DNA from: Nitrososphaeria archaeon
GTDB taxonomy: Archaea; Thermoproteota; Nitrososphaeria; JACIWG01
NCBI GenBank assembly: GCA_026413865.1
Contig: JAOAKB010000011.1
Location: 1-40,742, forward strand
Direction of reading: 5' to 3'
Length of the DNA: 40,742 bases
The notes under the pieces are model-generated. The model had not been told where the DNA came from, searched no databases, and saw nothing but the letters and a program-made list of their open reading frames with translations. This document shows positions 25,181 to 34,018 of this stretch, in pieces. Made by a program: the position numbers and the translations under genes. Positions within the stretch are counted from its first letter, which is position 1. The number at the start of each line of letters is the position of its first letter.

Positions 25181-26101
25181 TTAGGGCGATATGGGACCAT
25201 AACCGAATTTTTCTGCAAGCTTATCTGCGTATGCCTGTATTTTTGCAACTTCTTCAGGCTTGTTTACTAGATGACGGAACCTTCCCTGAGCCTTCAAGTA
25301 CTCGATCACTGGTAGCCGTTTAGGAACTTTTACTGTTGTAATATATTCTCCGTCCACAACCTCATATAGTGGCCAAAGAGCTGTTTGCACTGCCAAACGA
25401 CTTACTTTAATAGAGTTTGCAGTATCGATTCTCCAACCTGGAGTACATGGACTTAAGAAATGCATAAATGTTGCTCCAGGCGTATTAAGGGCTTTCTCTA
25501 TCTTATTTGCTGCATCAAGCAGATATGCTACCGTAGCTGTTGCAGCATATTTTATTCCATGAGAGACAGCGATTCCAATAAGGTCCTTTTTAGTAGTTTT
25601 CTGACCAGGACTAAGCTTTCCAGGCGGAGAAGTTGTCGTCCAGGCACCATAAGGTGTTGCACCACTTCTCTGAATACCAGTATTCATGTACGCTTCATTA
25701 TCATAGCATATGTAAAGTATATGGTCACCTCTTTCTAGAGCACCACTTAAAGCTTGCATACCAATATCGGCTGTACCGCCATCTCCTGCCAACACAATAA
25801 CATTTGGATTTTTGTCTACAATACCCTTGCGAACCATCGCATTGTATGCAGCCCTAATACCTGATGCAGCTGCAGCAGAGTTTTCGAAGGCAACATGAAT
25901 GTATGGTACACCCCATGCTGTATCAGGATAGAAGGTGGTAGAAACTTCCACACAGCCCGTAGCGTTGACTATTATTGTATTTGCACCCGCAACTTTCGTC
26001 ACAAGCCTTGCTATTATACCAGCACCACATCCTTGACATAGTCTATGACCTGGCCCAAAGTATTCTTCAAGAGGCAAATCCTTTAATGTCTTATACGGCA
26101 T
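25181..26101 (-). CDS. porB: Pyruvate:ferredoxin oxidoreductase, beta subunit
   Basis: This is the thiamine-diphosphate-binding subunit of the four-subunit enzyme, which oxidises pyruvate to acetyl-CoA or runs in the reductive, CO2-fixing direction. The 306-residue protein has cysteines C22, C25 and C50 for a [4Fe-4S] cluster, a fourth Cys in LSPCTPGW, the GDGGTADIG ThDP motif (107-115) and YDNEAYMNTGIQRSG (133-147), which is characteristic of pyruvate-specific enzymes. Its ATG follows the porA stop without a gap, so it is translationally coupled. It is the last gene of the operon. Confidence 0.97.
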   Translation of the reverse strand: MPYKTLKDLPLEEYFGPGHRLCQGCGAGIIARLVTKVAGANTIIVNATGCVEVSTTFYPDTAWGVPYIHVAFENSAAAASGIRAAYNAMVRKGIVDKNPNVIVLAGDGGTADIGMQALSGALERGDHILYICYDNEAYMNTGIQRSGATPYGAWTTTSPPGKLSPGQKTTKKDLIGIAVSHGIKYAATATVAYLLDAANKIEKALNTPGATFMHFLSPCTPGWRIDTANSIKVSRLAVQTALWPLYEVVDGEYITTVKVPKRLPVIEYLKAQGRFRHLVNKPEEVAKIQAYADKLAEKFGYGPISP

Positions 26102-27277
26102 CTACAGATACACCCCCACATAATCTAATAGCCGATCAACCTTCTTTTCTGAAGCAACTTTTAGACCTCTGTTAAACATTAACCTTATATCATCTGGACC
26201 AATTTCTCGGCCACCAAGACCTGCAATTATATCTATAACTGGAACATTTAAGTCAAATGATTTTAGTGTCGCTTGTATTTCCAAGAACAGTGGACCACCA
26301 ATAGCTCCAGGAGATGAGGCCTTATCAAGCACCACAATAGACTTTGTTTTTGAAAGTACTTCAGCAAGTTCCTTTGCAGGGAAGGGTCTAAAGAGTTTTA
26401 AACTTAATGAACCAACCTTTGAACCATTTCTTCTCATCCTTCTAACAATTTCTCTTATTGAACCACCTATAGAGCCAAGTGAAACAAGTATGGTGTCAGA
26501 ATCTTCGGTCATGTAAGCATTGTATAACCCATAACCTCTACCACTTATTTTTGCATATTCCTTGTCAGCTCCAATTATTGTTTTTAGAGAATTTTCTAAA
26601 GCCTTAATTGCCTGATACTTTGCCTCAAAATAGTATTCCGGTGAACCAAGACCACCAAAGGTCATTGGATTATTTGGGTCAAGAACAAGTTTTCTTCTCT
26701 TTTTAGGCGCATATTTTAAAACCAATTCATCTTCGATTGGCGTAACAGGCTCGTATGTGTGAGTTAATATGAAGCCGTCAAAGTTCAAATTTACAGGCAA
26801 ATGCACGTTTTCATCTTCAGCAATTCTGTAGGCTTGGATTGTTCTGTCATACGATTCTTGAGCTGATTCTGCAAAAAAGCTTATCCAACCAGTATCCCTT
26901 TGAGCCATAATATCACTATGATCGTTCCAAATGTTTATTGGCGCGGAAACAGCTCTGTCCGCAATACCCATAACAACAGGAAGACGTAGACCAGCCGTTA
27001 TGAACATTATTTCATGCATTAACAGTAGACCTTGAGAACTAGTTGATGTAAAGACTCTTGCACCAGCAGCTGAAGCGGCAAGTACAGACGAGAGTGCAGA
27101 ATGCTCTGATTCTACTGGAATAAATTCAGCATTAAGTTCACCGTTAGCGACATATTCTGAAAGCTTTTCCACCATTGTAGTCTGTGGTGTTATTGGGTAG
27201 GCTGATATAACGTCGACATCAAGCTGCTTTACTGCATAAGATAATGCAGTATTACCCGATAATAATATAGTTTTCAT
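26102..27277 (-). CDS. porA: Pyruvate:ferredoxin oxidoreductase, alpha subunit
   Basis: A subunit of about 391 residues carrying the pyrimidine-binding domain. Recognised parts are GNTALSYAVKQ, the SAYPITPQTTMVEKL motif, VESEHSALSSVLAASAAGARVFTSTSSQG, WNDHSDIMAQRDTGW and an EDSDTILVSLGSIGG C-terminal domain. I chose ATG 27277, preceded by a GGGAGAG ribosome site about ten bases away. A GTG at 27286 is in frame and would overlap the porD stop. The order gamma-delta-alpha-beta is typical of archaeal por operons. Confidence 0.97.
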   Translation of the reverse strand: MKTILLSGNTALSYAVKQLDVDVISAYPITPQTTMVEKLSEYVANGELNAEFIPVESEHSALSSVLAASAAGARVFTSTSSQGLLLMHEIMFITAGLRLPVVMGIADRAVSAPINIWNDHSDIMAQRDTGWISFFAESAQESYDRTIQAYRIAEDENVHLPVNLNFDGFILTHTYEPVTPIEDELVLKYAPKKRRKLVLDPNNPMTFGGLGSPEYYFEAKYQAIKALENSLKTIIGADKEYAKISGRGYGLYNAYMTEDSDTILVSLGSIGGSIREIVRRMRRNGSKVGSLSLKLFRPFPAKELAEVLSKTKSIVVLDKASSPGAIGGPLFLEIQATLKSFDLNVPVIDIIAGLGGREIGPDDIRLMFNRGLKVASEKKVDRLLDYVGVYL

Positions 27278-27278
27278 C

Positions 27279-27554
27279 TCAATCACTCTCCCTTACCATT
27301 GTTATAGCCTTTACAGGGCATTCTGCAGCACATATTCCACAACCCTTACAATATTCGTAATCAACAGTATATTTGCCATCTTTGAGGAAAATGGCTGGTT
27401 CAGGACAGTAGCTCCAACAGATTGCACATGATATACATTTACTATAGTCTATTACTGGTTTAAATGCACGCCATGAACCAGTTTTAGTTTGCATACTACT
27501 CCTTGGAGTCGTCATCACAAAACCTTCTTCCATTTCAGAAACCTTTTTAGGCAT
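27279..27554 (-). CDS. porD: Pyruvate:ferredoxin oxidoreductase, delta subunit (2[4Fe-4S] ferredoxin)
   Basis: A ferredoxin-like subunit of about 91 residues that takes electrons from the core to external ferredoxin. Two cysteine motifs are seen: CISCAICWSYCPEP and CKGCGICAAECPVKA, each providing ligands for a [4Fe-4S] cluster. The SD GGAGGTG (27563-27569) is nine bases before the ATG at 27554, which overlaps the porG stop by one base (TGATG). A GTG at 27557 is the alternative. The GGSWRAFKPV-type N-terminus is the usual one. Confidence 0.96.
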   Translation of the reverse strand: MPKKVSEMEEGFVMTTPRSSMQTKTGSWRAFKPVIDYSKCISCAICWSYCPEPAIFLKDGKYTVDYEYCKGCGICAAECPVKAITMVRESD

Positions 27555-28090
27555 CACACTAACACCTCCGTTTTCTCATAGGTTTCCTTAAGGGAATTAG
27601 AGTTTCTCGGATCAAACCTTTCTTCAACCACTTTCAACATAACATCAAAGGGTACGATTGGGACAGCTTTAAGGAGTGCGCCTAACATTGAAGTGTTAGT
27701 TATAGGTGCACCAAGATTCTTTAATGCAATAGATGTAGCATCAACTTTAGCAATCTTATATCCTGGAAACATCGACCTTATTTCTGAAGAATTTTTTGAA
27801 GTATTTAATACAATGAAACCATCTTTTTTTAATCCAGACACCACGTTCACAACAGATATAAGCGAGAAGTCGAGAACCACTATAACATCTGGTTCAGTAA
27901 TCTGCCACCTTATTTCAATAGGATTGTCATCAATTCTTGTAAAAGCTAAAACAGGAGCACCTCTCCTTTCAGGCCCGAACGCTGGAAAAGATTGTGCAAA
28001 TTTACCGACCCTTACTACTGCATTAGCAAGCAGTTCGGAGGCAGTTACAGCACCTTGTCCTCCTCTACCATGCCATCTAATTTCTATCAA
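27554..28090 (-). CDS. porG: Pyruvate:ferredoxin oxidoreductase, gamma subunit
   Basis: The 178-residue CoA-binding-type subunit. The N-terminus MIEIRWHGRGGQGAVTAS and FGPERRGAPVLAF are highly conserved in 2-oxoacid:acceptor oxidoreductases. It is the first gene of the porGDAB operon. The start is TTG; no ATG is available, since the upstream in-frame codons do not offer one. A TATA box is about 35 bases upstream, so the leader would be only several bases. Confidence 0.95.
   Translation of the reverse strand: MIEIRWHGRGGQGAVTASELLANAVVRVGKFAQSFPAFGPERRGAPVLAFTRIDDNPIEIRWQITEPDVIVVLDFSLISVVNVVSGLKKDGFIVLNTSKNSSEIRSMFPGYKIAKVDATSIALKNLGAPITNTSMLGALLKAVPIVPFDVMLKVVEERFDPRNSNSLKETYEKTEVLV
27563..27569 (-). 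promoter_or_regulatory. Strong ribosome binding site for porD
   Basis: GGAGGTG on the minus strand, ending nine bases before ATG 27554. It lies inside the 3' end of porG, so the downstream genes of the operon use Shine-Dalgarno initiation. The first gene, porG, starts at TTG with no such site. Confidence 0.65.
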
Positions 28091-28120
28091 TTTATATCAT
28101 CAACTGCTTAAAAACAATAG

Positions 28121-28129
28121 TTTATATTG
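28121..28129 (-). promoter_or_regulatory. TATA box of the por operon
   Basis: AATATAAAC on the minus strand, about 35 bases before the porG TTG. It lies in a 96-base intergenic region shared with the divergent cyclase-family gene. Confidence 0.5.
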
Positions 28130-28149
28130 TTTACCTAAGACACACAAGA

Positions 28150-28160
28150 TTTTTATAAAA
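28150..28160 (+). promoter_or_regulatory. TATA box for the cyclase-family gene
   Basis: TTTTTATAAAA is centred about 32 bases before the ATG at 28187, giving a leader of a few bases. Its 5' neighbour is the por promoter on the other strand. Confidence 0.55.
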
Positions 28161-28186
28161 AAGACACTTATCATACATGATGGTAA

Positions 28187-28798
28187 ATGACATATAATAT
28201 TTTAGAAAATAGGGAGGTTATAGATCTTTCACCATTACTTGTTCCTGGAAAAGAGAAAAGGAGACTTACAATAAGGTCTTTTATTGCGGAACTTGATAAA
28301 ACAACTATGTGTGATATTGATATGATGAGCCATTTAGGAGCACATGTTGAGTCACCTTTACACTTTAATTCGTGTTTGCCTGACATATCCTCTTTAGATA
28401 TACGAAAATTTTTCGGAGAAGCAGTATGCGTTGATTTACGTTATAAAAAACCTCGTGAAGCGATTCTTGTAAAAGATTTAGATGAACATGTTAAAGAAGG
28501 TGATATAGTTTTACTTCATTCAGGAATAAAGGGGGAGGATGCACCCTACATTTCTAAAGAGACGGCTGAATGGCTAAGTAAACGTATAAAGATGCTGGGC
28601 ATAGATGATACAATTAACTTAGAAGAATCTTATGACCTTATGGCTTCACACAAGCACCTTTTGGAAAATAATATTCCAATTATAGAAATGCTTACCAACT
28701 TGGACAAGGTTGCAGGAAAACGTTTCATATATATTGGTCTTCCATTAAAAATTAAAGGACTAGACTCGTCACCAATAAGGGCTATTGCAATACTTTAG
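28187..28798 (+). CDS. Cyclase-family metal hydrolase (kynurenine formamidase fold)
   Basis: A 203-residue protein of the putative cyclase family (PF04199 type), whose members hydrolyse N-formylkynurenine, isatin or other amides with a metal pair. The signature HxGTHxDxPxH appears as HLGAHVESPLHF (49-60). The Thr is Ala and the Asp is Glu, both seen as variants. A SKETAEWL segment and LEESYDLMASHKHLL follow, including a late His. The IDLSPLLVPG start is typical. The substrate is unknown. It stands alone, divergent from por and followed by a membrane protease with its own promoter. Confidence 0.8.
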   Translation: MTYNILENREVIDLSPLLVPGKEKRRLTIRSFIAELDKTTMCDIDMMSHLGAHVESPLHFNSCLPDISSLDIRKFFGEAVCVDLRYKKPREAILVKDLDEHVKEGDIVLLHSGIKGEDAPYISKETAEWLSKRIKMLGIDDTINLEESYDLMASHKHLLENNIPIIEMLTNLDKVAGKRFIYIGLPLKIKGLDSSPIRAIAIL

Positions 28799-28812
28799 CT
28801 TTCCCTAAAAAT

Positions 28813-28823
28813 TTTTTAAAATA
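28813..28823 (+). promoter_or_regulatory. TATA box for the CPBP protease gene
   Basis: TTTTTTAAAAT is centred about 25 bases before the ATG at 28843, predicting a leaderless message. Confidence 0.5.
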
Positions 28824-28842
28824 CATTCAATACAATATATAG

Positions 28843-29613
28843 ATGAGAAACTGCATGCGTAAAATTGATGCCGTAAAATATCTGATTGGAGCAACCTTTA
28901 TAATAGCATGTATTACTTCACAGTATATATTTAATGTTAGAGACTTTTTGCATCAGATCATTCTAGTATATGTTATACCTTCCACAATTATATTATTCCT
29001 GGATGGAAAACGAATAATTTCAAACTCTTATAAAAATATGAGAATAGCAGTAAAATATGGACTTGGATATTTTGGAATTTTTTCTGCAACGGGCTTTGGT
29101 TTGGCATTCATCTTAATCGTAACAATTTTTGCCCTAGACCCCAGCAGCCAACAGATTATAAATAGACCGAACCCTCTTCTCAACATTTCTCCTGATTTTG
29201 CATGGTACATGATATTCTTTTCCTTTATAATAGTAGGACCCTTTGAAGAATTTATTTTTAGAGGATTCATGTTTGGCGCACTTAAAGATATTTTAGAAAA
29301 GTTTCACTGGACATATTCTGCACTCATATCATCATTTATCTTTACTATAATACATTTTTACTATTACATAATCTTTGGTAACATAGCACTGATACAATTT
29401 ACTCAGCTTTTTATGTTCAGTATTGGAATGTGTGGAGCATACTATAAGTCCGGTGGAAACCTTATAATACCAGCACTACTTCATGGAGCATTTGATGCAA
29501 CAAGCTTTTTAATGATTGCTATACCTAATTTCTTGATTGGATTAAACTTAAAAATATTGTTAATTCTTGTTGGAATATTTGTAGGAATTTTCTATGTTGT
29601 AGGCAAAAAATAG
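28843..29613 (+). CDS. CPBP-family intramembrane metalloprotease
   Basis: A 256-residue multi-pass membrane protein with about seven hydrophobic segments. The CAAX-protease/bacteriocin-processing signature is present: EEFIFRG (E135, E136, R140), FTIIHFYYY with His171, and LLHGAFDA with His214 and Asp218. These provide the metal-binding and catalytic residues of the Rce1-like fold. Such proteins act on membrane-embedded or prenylated substrates; the archaeal targets are not known. It is monocistronic, convergent with moeA and separated from it by six bases. Confidence 0.87.
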   Translation: MRNCMRKIDAVKYLIGATFIIACITSQYIFNVRDFLHQIILVYVIPSTIILFLDGKRIISNSYKNMRIAVKYGLGYFGIFSATGFGLAFILIVTIFALDPSSQQIINRPNPLLNISPDFAWYMIFFSFIIVGPFEEFIFRGFMFGALKDILEKFHWTYSALISSFIFTIIHFYYYIIFGNIALIQFTQLFMFSIGMCGAYYKSGGNLIIPALLHGAFDATSFLMIAIPNFLIGLNLKILLILVGIFVGIFYVVGKK

Positions 29614-29619
29614 TTGTTT

Positions 29620-31590
29620 TTAGGGTTCTATAATTTTTCCCGTACTAGAGTCGGTATAGTATCCTTGGAAAGTTTCTGAAAGTTTTGTCATAAATTTATC
29701 AGAGTTTAGAACTTGTACAAATTCTTTAACGTACAATTTTTCAAGACGATCCTTTAATATTATGAAATCATATTCTTCGTCAACAAGTGGTATAAAGTTT
29801 AAGCCATACTTTCTTGCATAGTATTCTATACCTATTCCAACATCAGCACGCCCTTGTAGTATGGCTAATGCGACAGCAGAATGTGTTTTTGCCTCATAAG
29901 TGTAGCCTCTTATCCTTTTAACTAAAGCTTGAAAATTTTCATTATTTTTTTCTGCAACCTGTTTTAAGAGATGGTCGAAGTATGTCCTTGTACCAGAACC
30001 TTTATTTCTATTAACTATTTGTATATCATTTCTTAAAATGTCTTCTATTGAATATATGTTTTTTGGATTACCTTTTAAAGTTATAATACCTTGCCTACGC
30101 TTGTATCCTTTGACAAGAATAGCTTTACCTTTTAAAGAAAATCTTTCTAGAAATGGAAGATTATATTCCATTTTCTCTTCATCAAGCAAATGGGTACCAC
30201 ATATGTCCGCTTCCCTTCTCTTAATAGCATTTAATCCACCCATCGAACCCAAATTTATTATTTTAGCCATACACTTCCGCTTAAATAGGGAAAGTATAAG
30301 GTCTATTGCAGGACAGTGGCTGCCTATAAAAACTAGGTCTGGAATAGATATTTTTTCAGAAAAAAGTTTAACTTCAACCTTTTCATTTTCTTCAATAAAT
30401 TCAACATTTTCTGGCACGTCAATAAACCCTTCACTATAATTTAATACTGAAACTGTTCCAGAAGAACCTGGTGTGGGGTAAGCAACAAGTCTATCGCCGC
30501 TTTCAACAAGACTAACCGGTATTAGAGTACGTCGACCCCTACCAGTTGCAATTTTAAATGGAACAATAGCATCAACTTTGCGAAATTCTATTCTATCAAA
30601 TCCAGCTATCTTCATAAGAATGGGTTTAACCAGTATAGTAAATATCATGGAGGCTGAAACAGGAAAACCTGGAAGACCGATAACAAGCTTTCCATCAATA
30701 ACAGCTATAATTGTGGGTTTCCCAGGCTTTATCTTTAATCCGTGAACAATTACTCCAGGAGAGCCTAGTGAATCGAAAACTTTATACATTAAATCACCTA
30801 ATCCAGCAGAAGTACTTCCTGAGGTTATTATAACATCAAAATTTTCTAAAGCACCTTTGAGTGCATAATACATTTTCTCGAACGTATCAGGCAAAATACC
30901 CATAAATTTTGGTTCACAACCGCACTCTTTTATCATAGAAAAAATCGCTGGACCATTAGCGTCATAGATTTTTCCAGGTTCAAGAGGATTTCCTGGAAGT
31001 ATAAGCTCATTGCCTGAAGAAAATAATGCTACCATAGGTTTTTTATATACTGGAACTCTATAATAACCTAATGCAGCAAGTGAGGCAATTTCCCTTCCAG
31101 TTAATAGAGTGCCCTTTTTTAGGAAAATGTCACCAATAACATAATCAGAGCCAGCCTGTGAAACATTTTCTCCGGGCACTACTGGGCGATAAATGTGAAC
31201 TTTTCCTTCCACTTCCTTAGTATACTCTACCATTACTACAGCATCAGCACCCTTTGGTATAGGCGCTCCAGTTGCAATTCTCATGCATTCTCCTACATTA
31301 ACCTCCTTTTCAGGTAAACGGCCAACTTCAGATGAGCCAACAAGGTTTAGTATCCTTGGCTTATCTTCTTCAGCACCAAATGTGTCTGCTGACAGTACAG
31401 CATAACCGTCAACTTCAGACCTGTCAAAAGGTGGCGAATCTATTTCTGAAAACATGTCCTCTGCCAGAATGCGACCCCATGCATCAAATAGATTAACATA
31501 TTCTTCACCAATAGGGATAATCTGAACATTGCTTTCAATAATCTTGGAAGCCTCTTCAACAGAAACTAGTGTGTGAAATATTTTTGCCAT
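29620..31590 (-). CDS. MoeA fused to a periplasmic-binding-protein-like domain
   Basis: A fusion protein of about 656 residues. The first 410 are MoeA, which inserts molybdate or tungstate into adenylated molybdopterin: DRSEVDGYAV, ATGAPIPKGADAVVMVEYT, LFSSGNELI, ITSGSTSAGLGDL and KIKPGKPT with GLPGFPVS. The remainder, from about DLVFIGSHCPAIDLIL, is a PBP-like domain (PF12727 type, as in LysR substrate domains) with NKGSGTRTYFDHLL and GRADVGIG, plausibly binding a metal oxyanion or other ligand. ATG 31590 is chosen because GAGGGA (31597-31602) precedes it at normal spacing; an in-frame TTG at 31608 overlaps the upstream moeA stop. It is the third gene of a threonine aldolase-moeA-moeA run. 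Confidence 0.92.
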   Translation of the reverse strand: MAKIFHTLVSVEEASKIIESNVQIIPIGEEYVNLFDAWGRILAEDMFSEIDSPPFDRSEVDGYAVLSADTFGAEEDKPRILNLVGSSEVGRLPEKEVNVGECMRIATGAPIPKGADAVVMVEYTKEVEGKVHIYRPVVPGENVSQAGSDYVIGDIFLKKGTLLTGREIASLAALGYYRVPVYKKPMVALFSSGNELILPGNPLEPGKIYDANGPAIFSMIKECGCEPKFMGILPDTFEKMYYALKGALENFDVIITSGSTSAGLGDLMYKVFDSLGSPGVIVHGLKIKPGKPTIIAVIDGKLVIGLPGFPVSASMIFTILVKPILMKIAGFDRIEFRKVDAIVPFKIATGRGRRTLIPVSLVESGDRLVAYPTPGSSGTVSVLNYSEGFIDVPENVEFIEENEKVEVKLFSEKISIPDLVFIGSHCPAIDLILSLFKRKCMAKIINLGSMGGLNAIKRREADICGTHLLDEEKMEYNLPFLERFSLKGKAILVKGYKRRQGIITLKGNPKNIYSIEDILRNDIQIVNRNKGSGTRTYFDHLLKQVAEKNNENFQALVKRIRGYTYEAKTHSAVALAILQGRADVGIGIEYYARKYGLNFIPLVDEEYDFIILKDRLEKLYVKEFVQVLNSDKFMTKLSETFQGYYTDSSTGKIIEP

Positions 31591-31600
31591 ACTATGTCCC

Positions 31601-32866
31601 TCATTCAAGAAGCTGCACTTCTACAGTTTCACCTTCATCATAGCCTTCAACATCTTCATCAATTACTAAAAGTGCATTAGCTCTAGTTAGTGTTGAAAGT
31701 AGACCGGAGCCAGTTAATCTTAAAGGTTCAGCAACGTATTCACCATTCAGTTGATATACTTTAATTCTAACAAAAGCTTTCACACCAACTGGTTTAGCAA
31801 GCCTTCTGGCAAGTTTAGCCCTAATCTTAGGATAAGAAAGAGGTTTCGAACATCTTAAAAGGTTTATAGCATATTTAACAAAAACTTCAAAACCAGTAAA
31901 TGATGCAACAGGATACCCTGATAATATAAAAAGAGGTTTACTTTTCACAATAGCCATTCCAGTGGGCTTACCTGGCCTCATTCTTACACCATGAAAAATT
32001 ATTTTAGAACCATCTATTGACGATATAGCGTCTGAAACAAGGTCAGTTACACCAACACTTGTTCCACCCGTAGTTAGTAGAATATCAACATCTTTTATTG
32101 CATATAATATTCTTTCCCTAATTGCATCAACATCATCAGGTACCGTACCAAAATCATGTGCATCACAAAATTCTTCTTTTATAAGAGATAAGAGAAGAGG
32201 TTTTGTAGTATTAATTACTCCTGTATTTTGCCATTCTTCAGTAAGCTCACTACCAGTAGACATAACACCAACTTTAACCTTCCTAAACACCTTAATTTTC
32301 TCGTAACCTGTTGATAAAAGTGCTGCAAGATGCCAGGGCCTAATTAATGTACCTCTTCCAACCACAATAGAACCTTTTTGGAAATCCTCTCCTTTCCTTG
32401 AAACATTTTGGTACGGTGATAAAGGCCTGAAAATTTGGACTTTCAAGCCATCAGCTTTTGTATCCTCAAACATTACAACAGCGTCTGCATTAGGAGGTAA
32501 TGGTGCACCAGTATAGACTATTGAAGTTTCGCCATGATGTAAAGGCTTTAACATTTCATAGCTTGAATTAGCATAAATTTTTTCTACAATATTTAATATA
32601 GTGGGGTTAGTTATACTAGAGCCTATTACATCACTAGATATTACAGCATAACCGTCAACAGCACTTCGATCATAGTTTGGCACATCTTGAAGGGCGTGAA
32701 CATCTTCAGCAGAATAATAGTGTAAAGAATTTCTTACATCGACTTCAACCACATCAACTATATTATCTTCCAATGATTCCCTGATCAACTTTAGCGCATC
32801 TTCTACACTTTCTAGCGTCTTGAAAAGCCTTTTTTTAAACAATAAACTTTCATTATCCTTATTCAA
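31601..32866 (-). CDS. moeA: Molybdopterin molybdenumtransferase MoeA
   Basis: A 421-residue single-domain-set MoeA. It has the motifs PNYDRSAVDGYAV, TGAPLPPNADAVVMFEDT, GVMSTGSEL, LLTTGGTSVGVTD, MRPGKPTGMA and LSGYPVASFTGF and a C-terminal beta domain. Only about a third of residues match the fused MoeA next to it, so the two are old paralogues, not a recent duplication. Many archaea have two MoeA proteins, thought to divide molybdenum and tungsten or two adenylated intermediates. The start is TTG; nearby ATGs are out of frame. It is 20 bases after the threonine aldolase gene. Confidence 0.95.
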   Translation of the reverse strand: MNKDNESLLFKKRLFKTLESVEDALKLIRESLEDNIVDVVEVDVRNSLHYYSAEDVHALQDVPNYDRSAVDGYAVISSDVIGSSITNPTILNIVEKIYANSSYEMLKPLHHGETSIVYTGAPLPPNADAVVMFEDTKADGLKVQIFRPLSPYQNVSRKGEDFQKGSIVVGRGTLIRPWHLAALLSTGYEKIKVFRKVKVGVMSTGSELTEEWQNTGVINTTKPLLLSLIKEEFCDAHDFGTVPDDVDAIRERILYAIKDVDILLTTGGTSVGVTDLVSDAISSIDGSKIIFHGVRMRPGKPTGMAIVKSKPLFILSGYPVASFTGFEVFVKYAINLLRCSKPLSYPKIRAKLARRLAKPVGVKAFVRIKVYQLNGEYVAEPLRLTGSGLLSTLTRANALLVIDEDVEGYDEGETVEVQLLE

Positions 32867-32886
32867 CTATCATTTTCACACCCTTT

Positions 32887-33954
32887 TCAATAATTTTTAT
32901 GGACAGCATCAGCTAGCTCTTCTATTGCAGCAATAGTCTTTTCAATATGAATCCTTTCTATTCCCCTATGCGTTACCATCCTAACCTTTTTATCACTGAA
33001 AGGAAGACATAGTATTTTTTTATTTTTCAACAGTTCAACAAAACGATATGCAGAAAACCCTAAACCACTTACATCAAACATTACAATATTAGTTTGAACG
33101 GTTGAAAGGTCAATAGATATACCATCTATTTTAGATAAAGCTTCTGCAAGAATGCGTGCATTTTTATGGTCCTCTTCAAGCCTATCTATCATCTTTTCTA
33201 ACGCAATAATTCCTGGTGCCGCAATAATACCAGCCTGTCTCATACCACCACCAAGCATTTTTCTAAACTTTCTAGCCCTCTCTATAAAATCATAGCTACC
33301 CACTACAATAGAACCTATCGGACAACTTAGCCCCTTAGAAAGACAAAACATTAGATTATCAACATGCTTAGTGAAATTTTTTACATCAGTTTTTAACGCT
33401 ACAGCAGCATTAAATATTCTTGCTCCATCCATATACAATTTTAGACCATGAGCTTTAGCAAAATCATATATTATCCTTATCTGTTCCGGCTTTATAATTG
33501 TACCACCAGCTCTATTATGCGTATTTTCAATACATATTAGTGTTGTTTCTGGATAGTGAATATCTTTAGGCCTTAACACAGCCTCTAGGTCCACAGGGTC
33601 CATGTAACCGTTTTTACCCCTAACAAGTATTGGGAGAAGTCCTGCAACAAAGGATAGTCCACCAACTTCATAATAGTATATATGTGATTCAGCTTCTAAA
33701 ATTATACTGTCACCTCGTTTAGTATTACTAAGTAATGATACAAGATTTGCCTGTGTACCACTTGTAACAAGAAGAGCCGCATCTTTACCCATCTTTTCAG
33801 CAGCCATTTCCTCTAACTTTTTTACAGTTGGATCTTCTTCAAATACATCATCACCTAACTTGGCATATCTTATTGCCTCTAACATTTCATCTGTTGGCAA
33901 AGTTACTGTATCACTTCTCAAATCAACCACTTCTTCAGAACTCAACTGTCTCAA
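32887..33954 (-). CDS. ltaE: Low-specificity L-threonine aldolase
   Basis: A PLP enzyme of up to 355 residues that cleaves threonine or allo-threonine to glycine and acetaldehyde. Visible features: VDLRSDTVTLPT at the N-terminus, ESHIYYYEVGG with His91 stacking on the cofactor, LYMDGARIFNA with D176 and R179, and Lys207 in CLSKGLSCPIGS as the Schiff-base residue. A TTG at 33954 gives the longest form. A GTG eight codons in would yield the usual MVDLRSDT start, so the exact N-terminus is open. An AT-rich TATA candidate is about 38 bases upstream of the TTG. It heads the run into moeA and moeA-PBP, with no known functional link to molybdopterin. Confidence 0.92.
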   Translation of the reverse strand: MRQLSSEEVVDLRSDTVTLPTDEMLEAIRYAKLGDDVFEEDPTVKKLEEMAAEKMGKDAALLVTSGTQANLVSLLSNTKRGDSIILEAESHIYYYEVGGLSFVAGLLPILVRGKNGYMDPVDLEAVLRPKDIHYPETTLICIENTHNRAGGTIIKPEQIRIIYDFAKAHGLKLYMDGARIFNAAVALKTDVKNFTKHVDNLMFCLSKGLSCPIGSIVVGSYDFIERARKFRKMLGGGMRQAGIIAAPGIIALEKMIDRLEEDHKNARILAEALSKIDGISIDLSTVQTNIVMFDVSGLGFSAYRFVELLKNKKILCLPFSDKKVRMVTHRGIERIHIEKTIAAIEELADAVHKNY

Positions 33955-34018
33955 CCATATTTGATTTAATTTTAGCGGTTAATTAATCTTTTATTTTAAA
34001 TTTTTTCAAAACATAATG

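Noticed and set aside
29620-32866. Recent tandem duplication or a frameshifted single moeA
   Set aside because: Both proteins carry a full set of MoeA motifs and differ widely; one has an extra PBP-like domain. They are separate intact genes.
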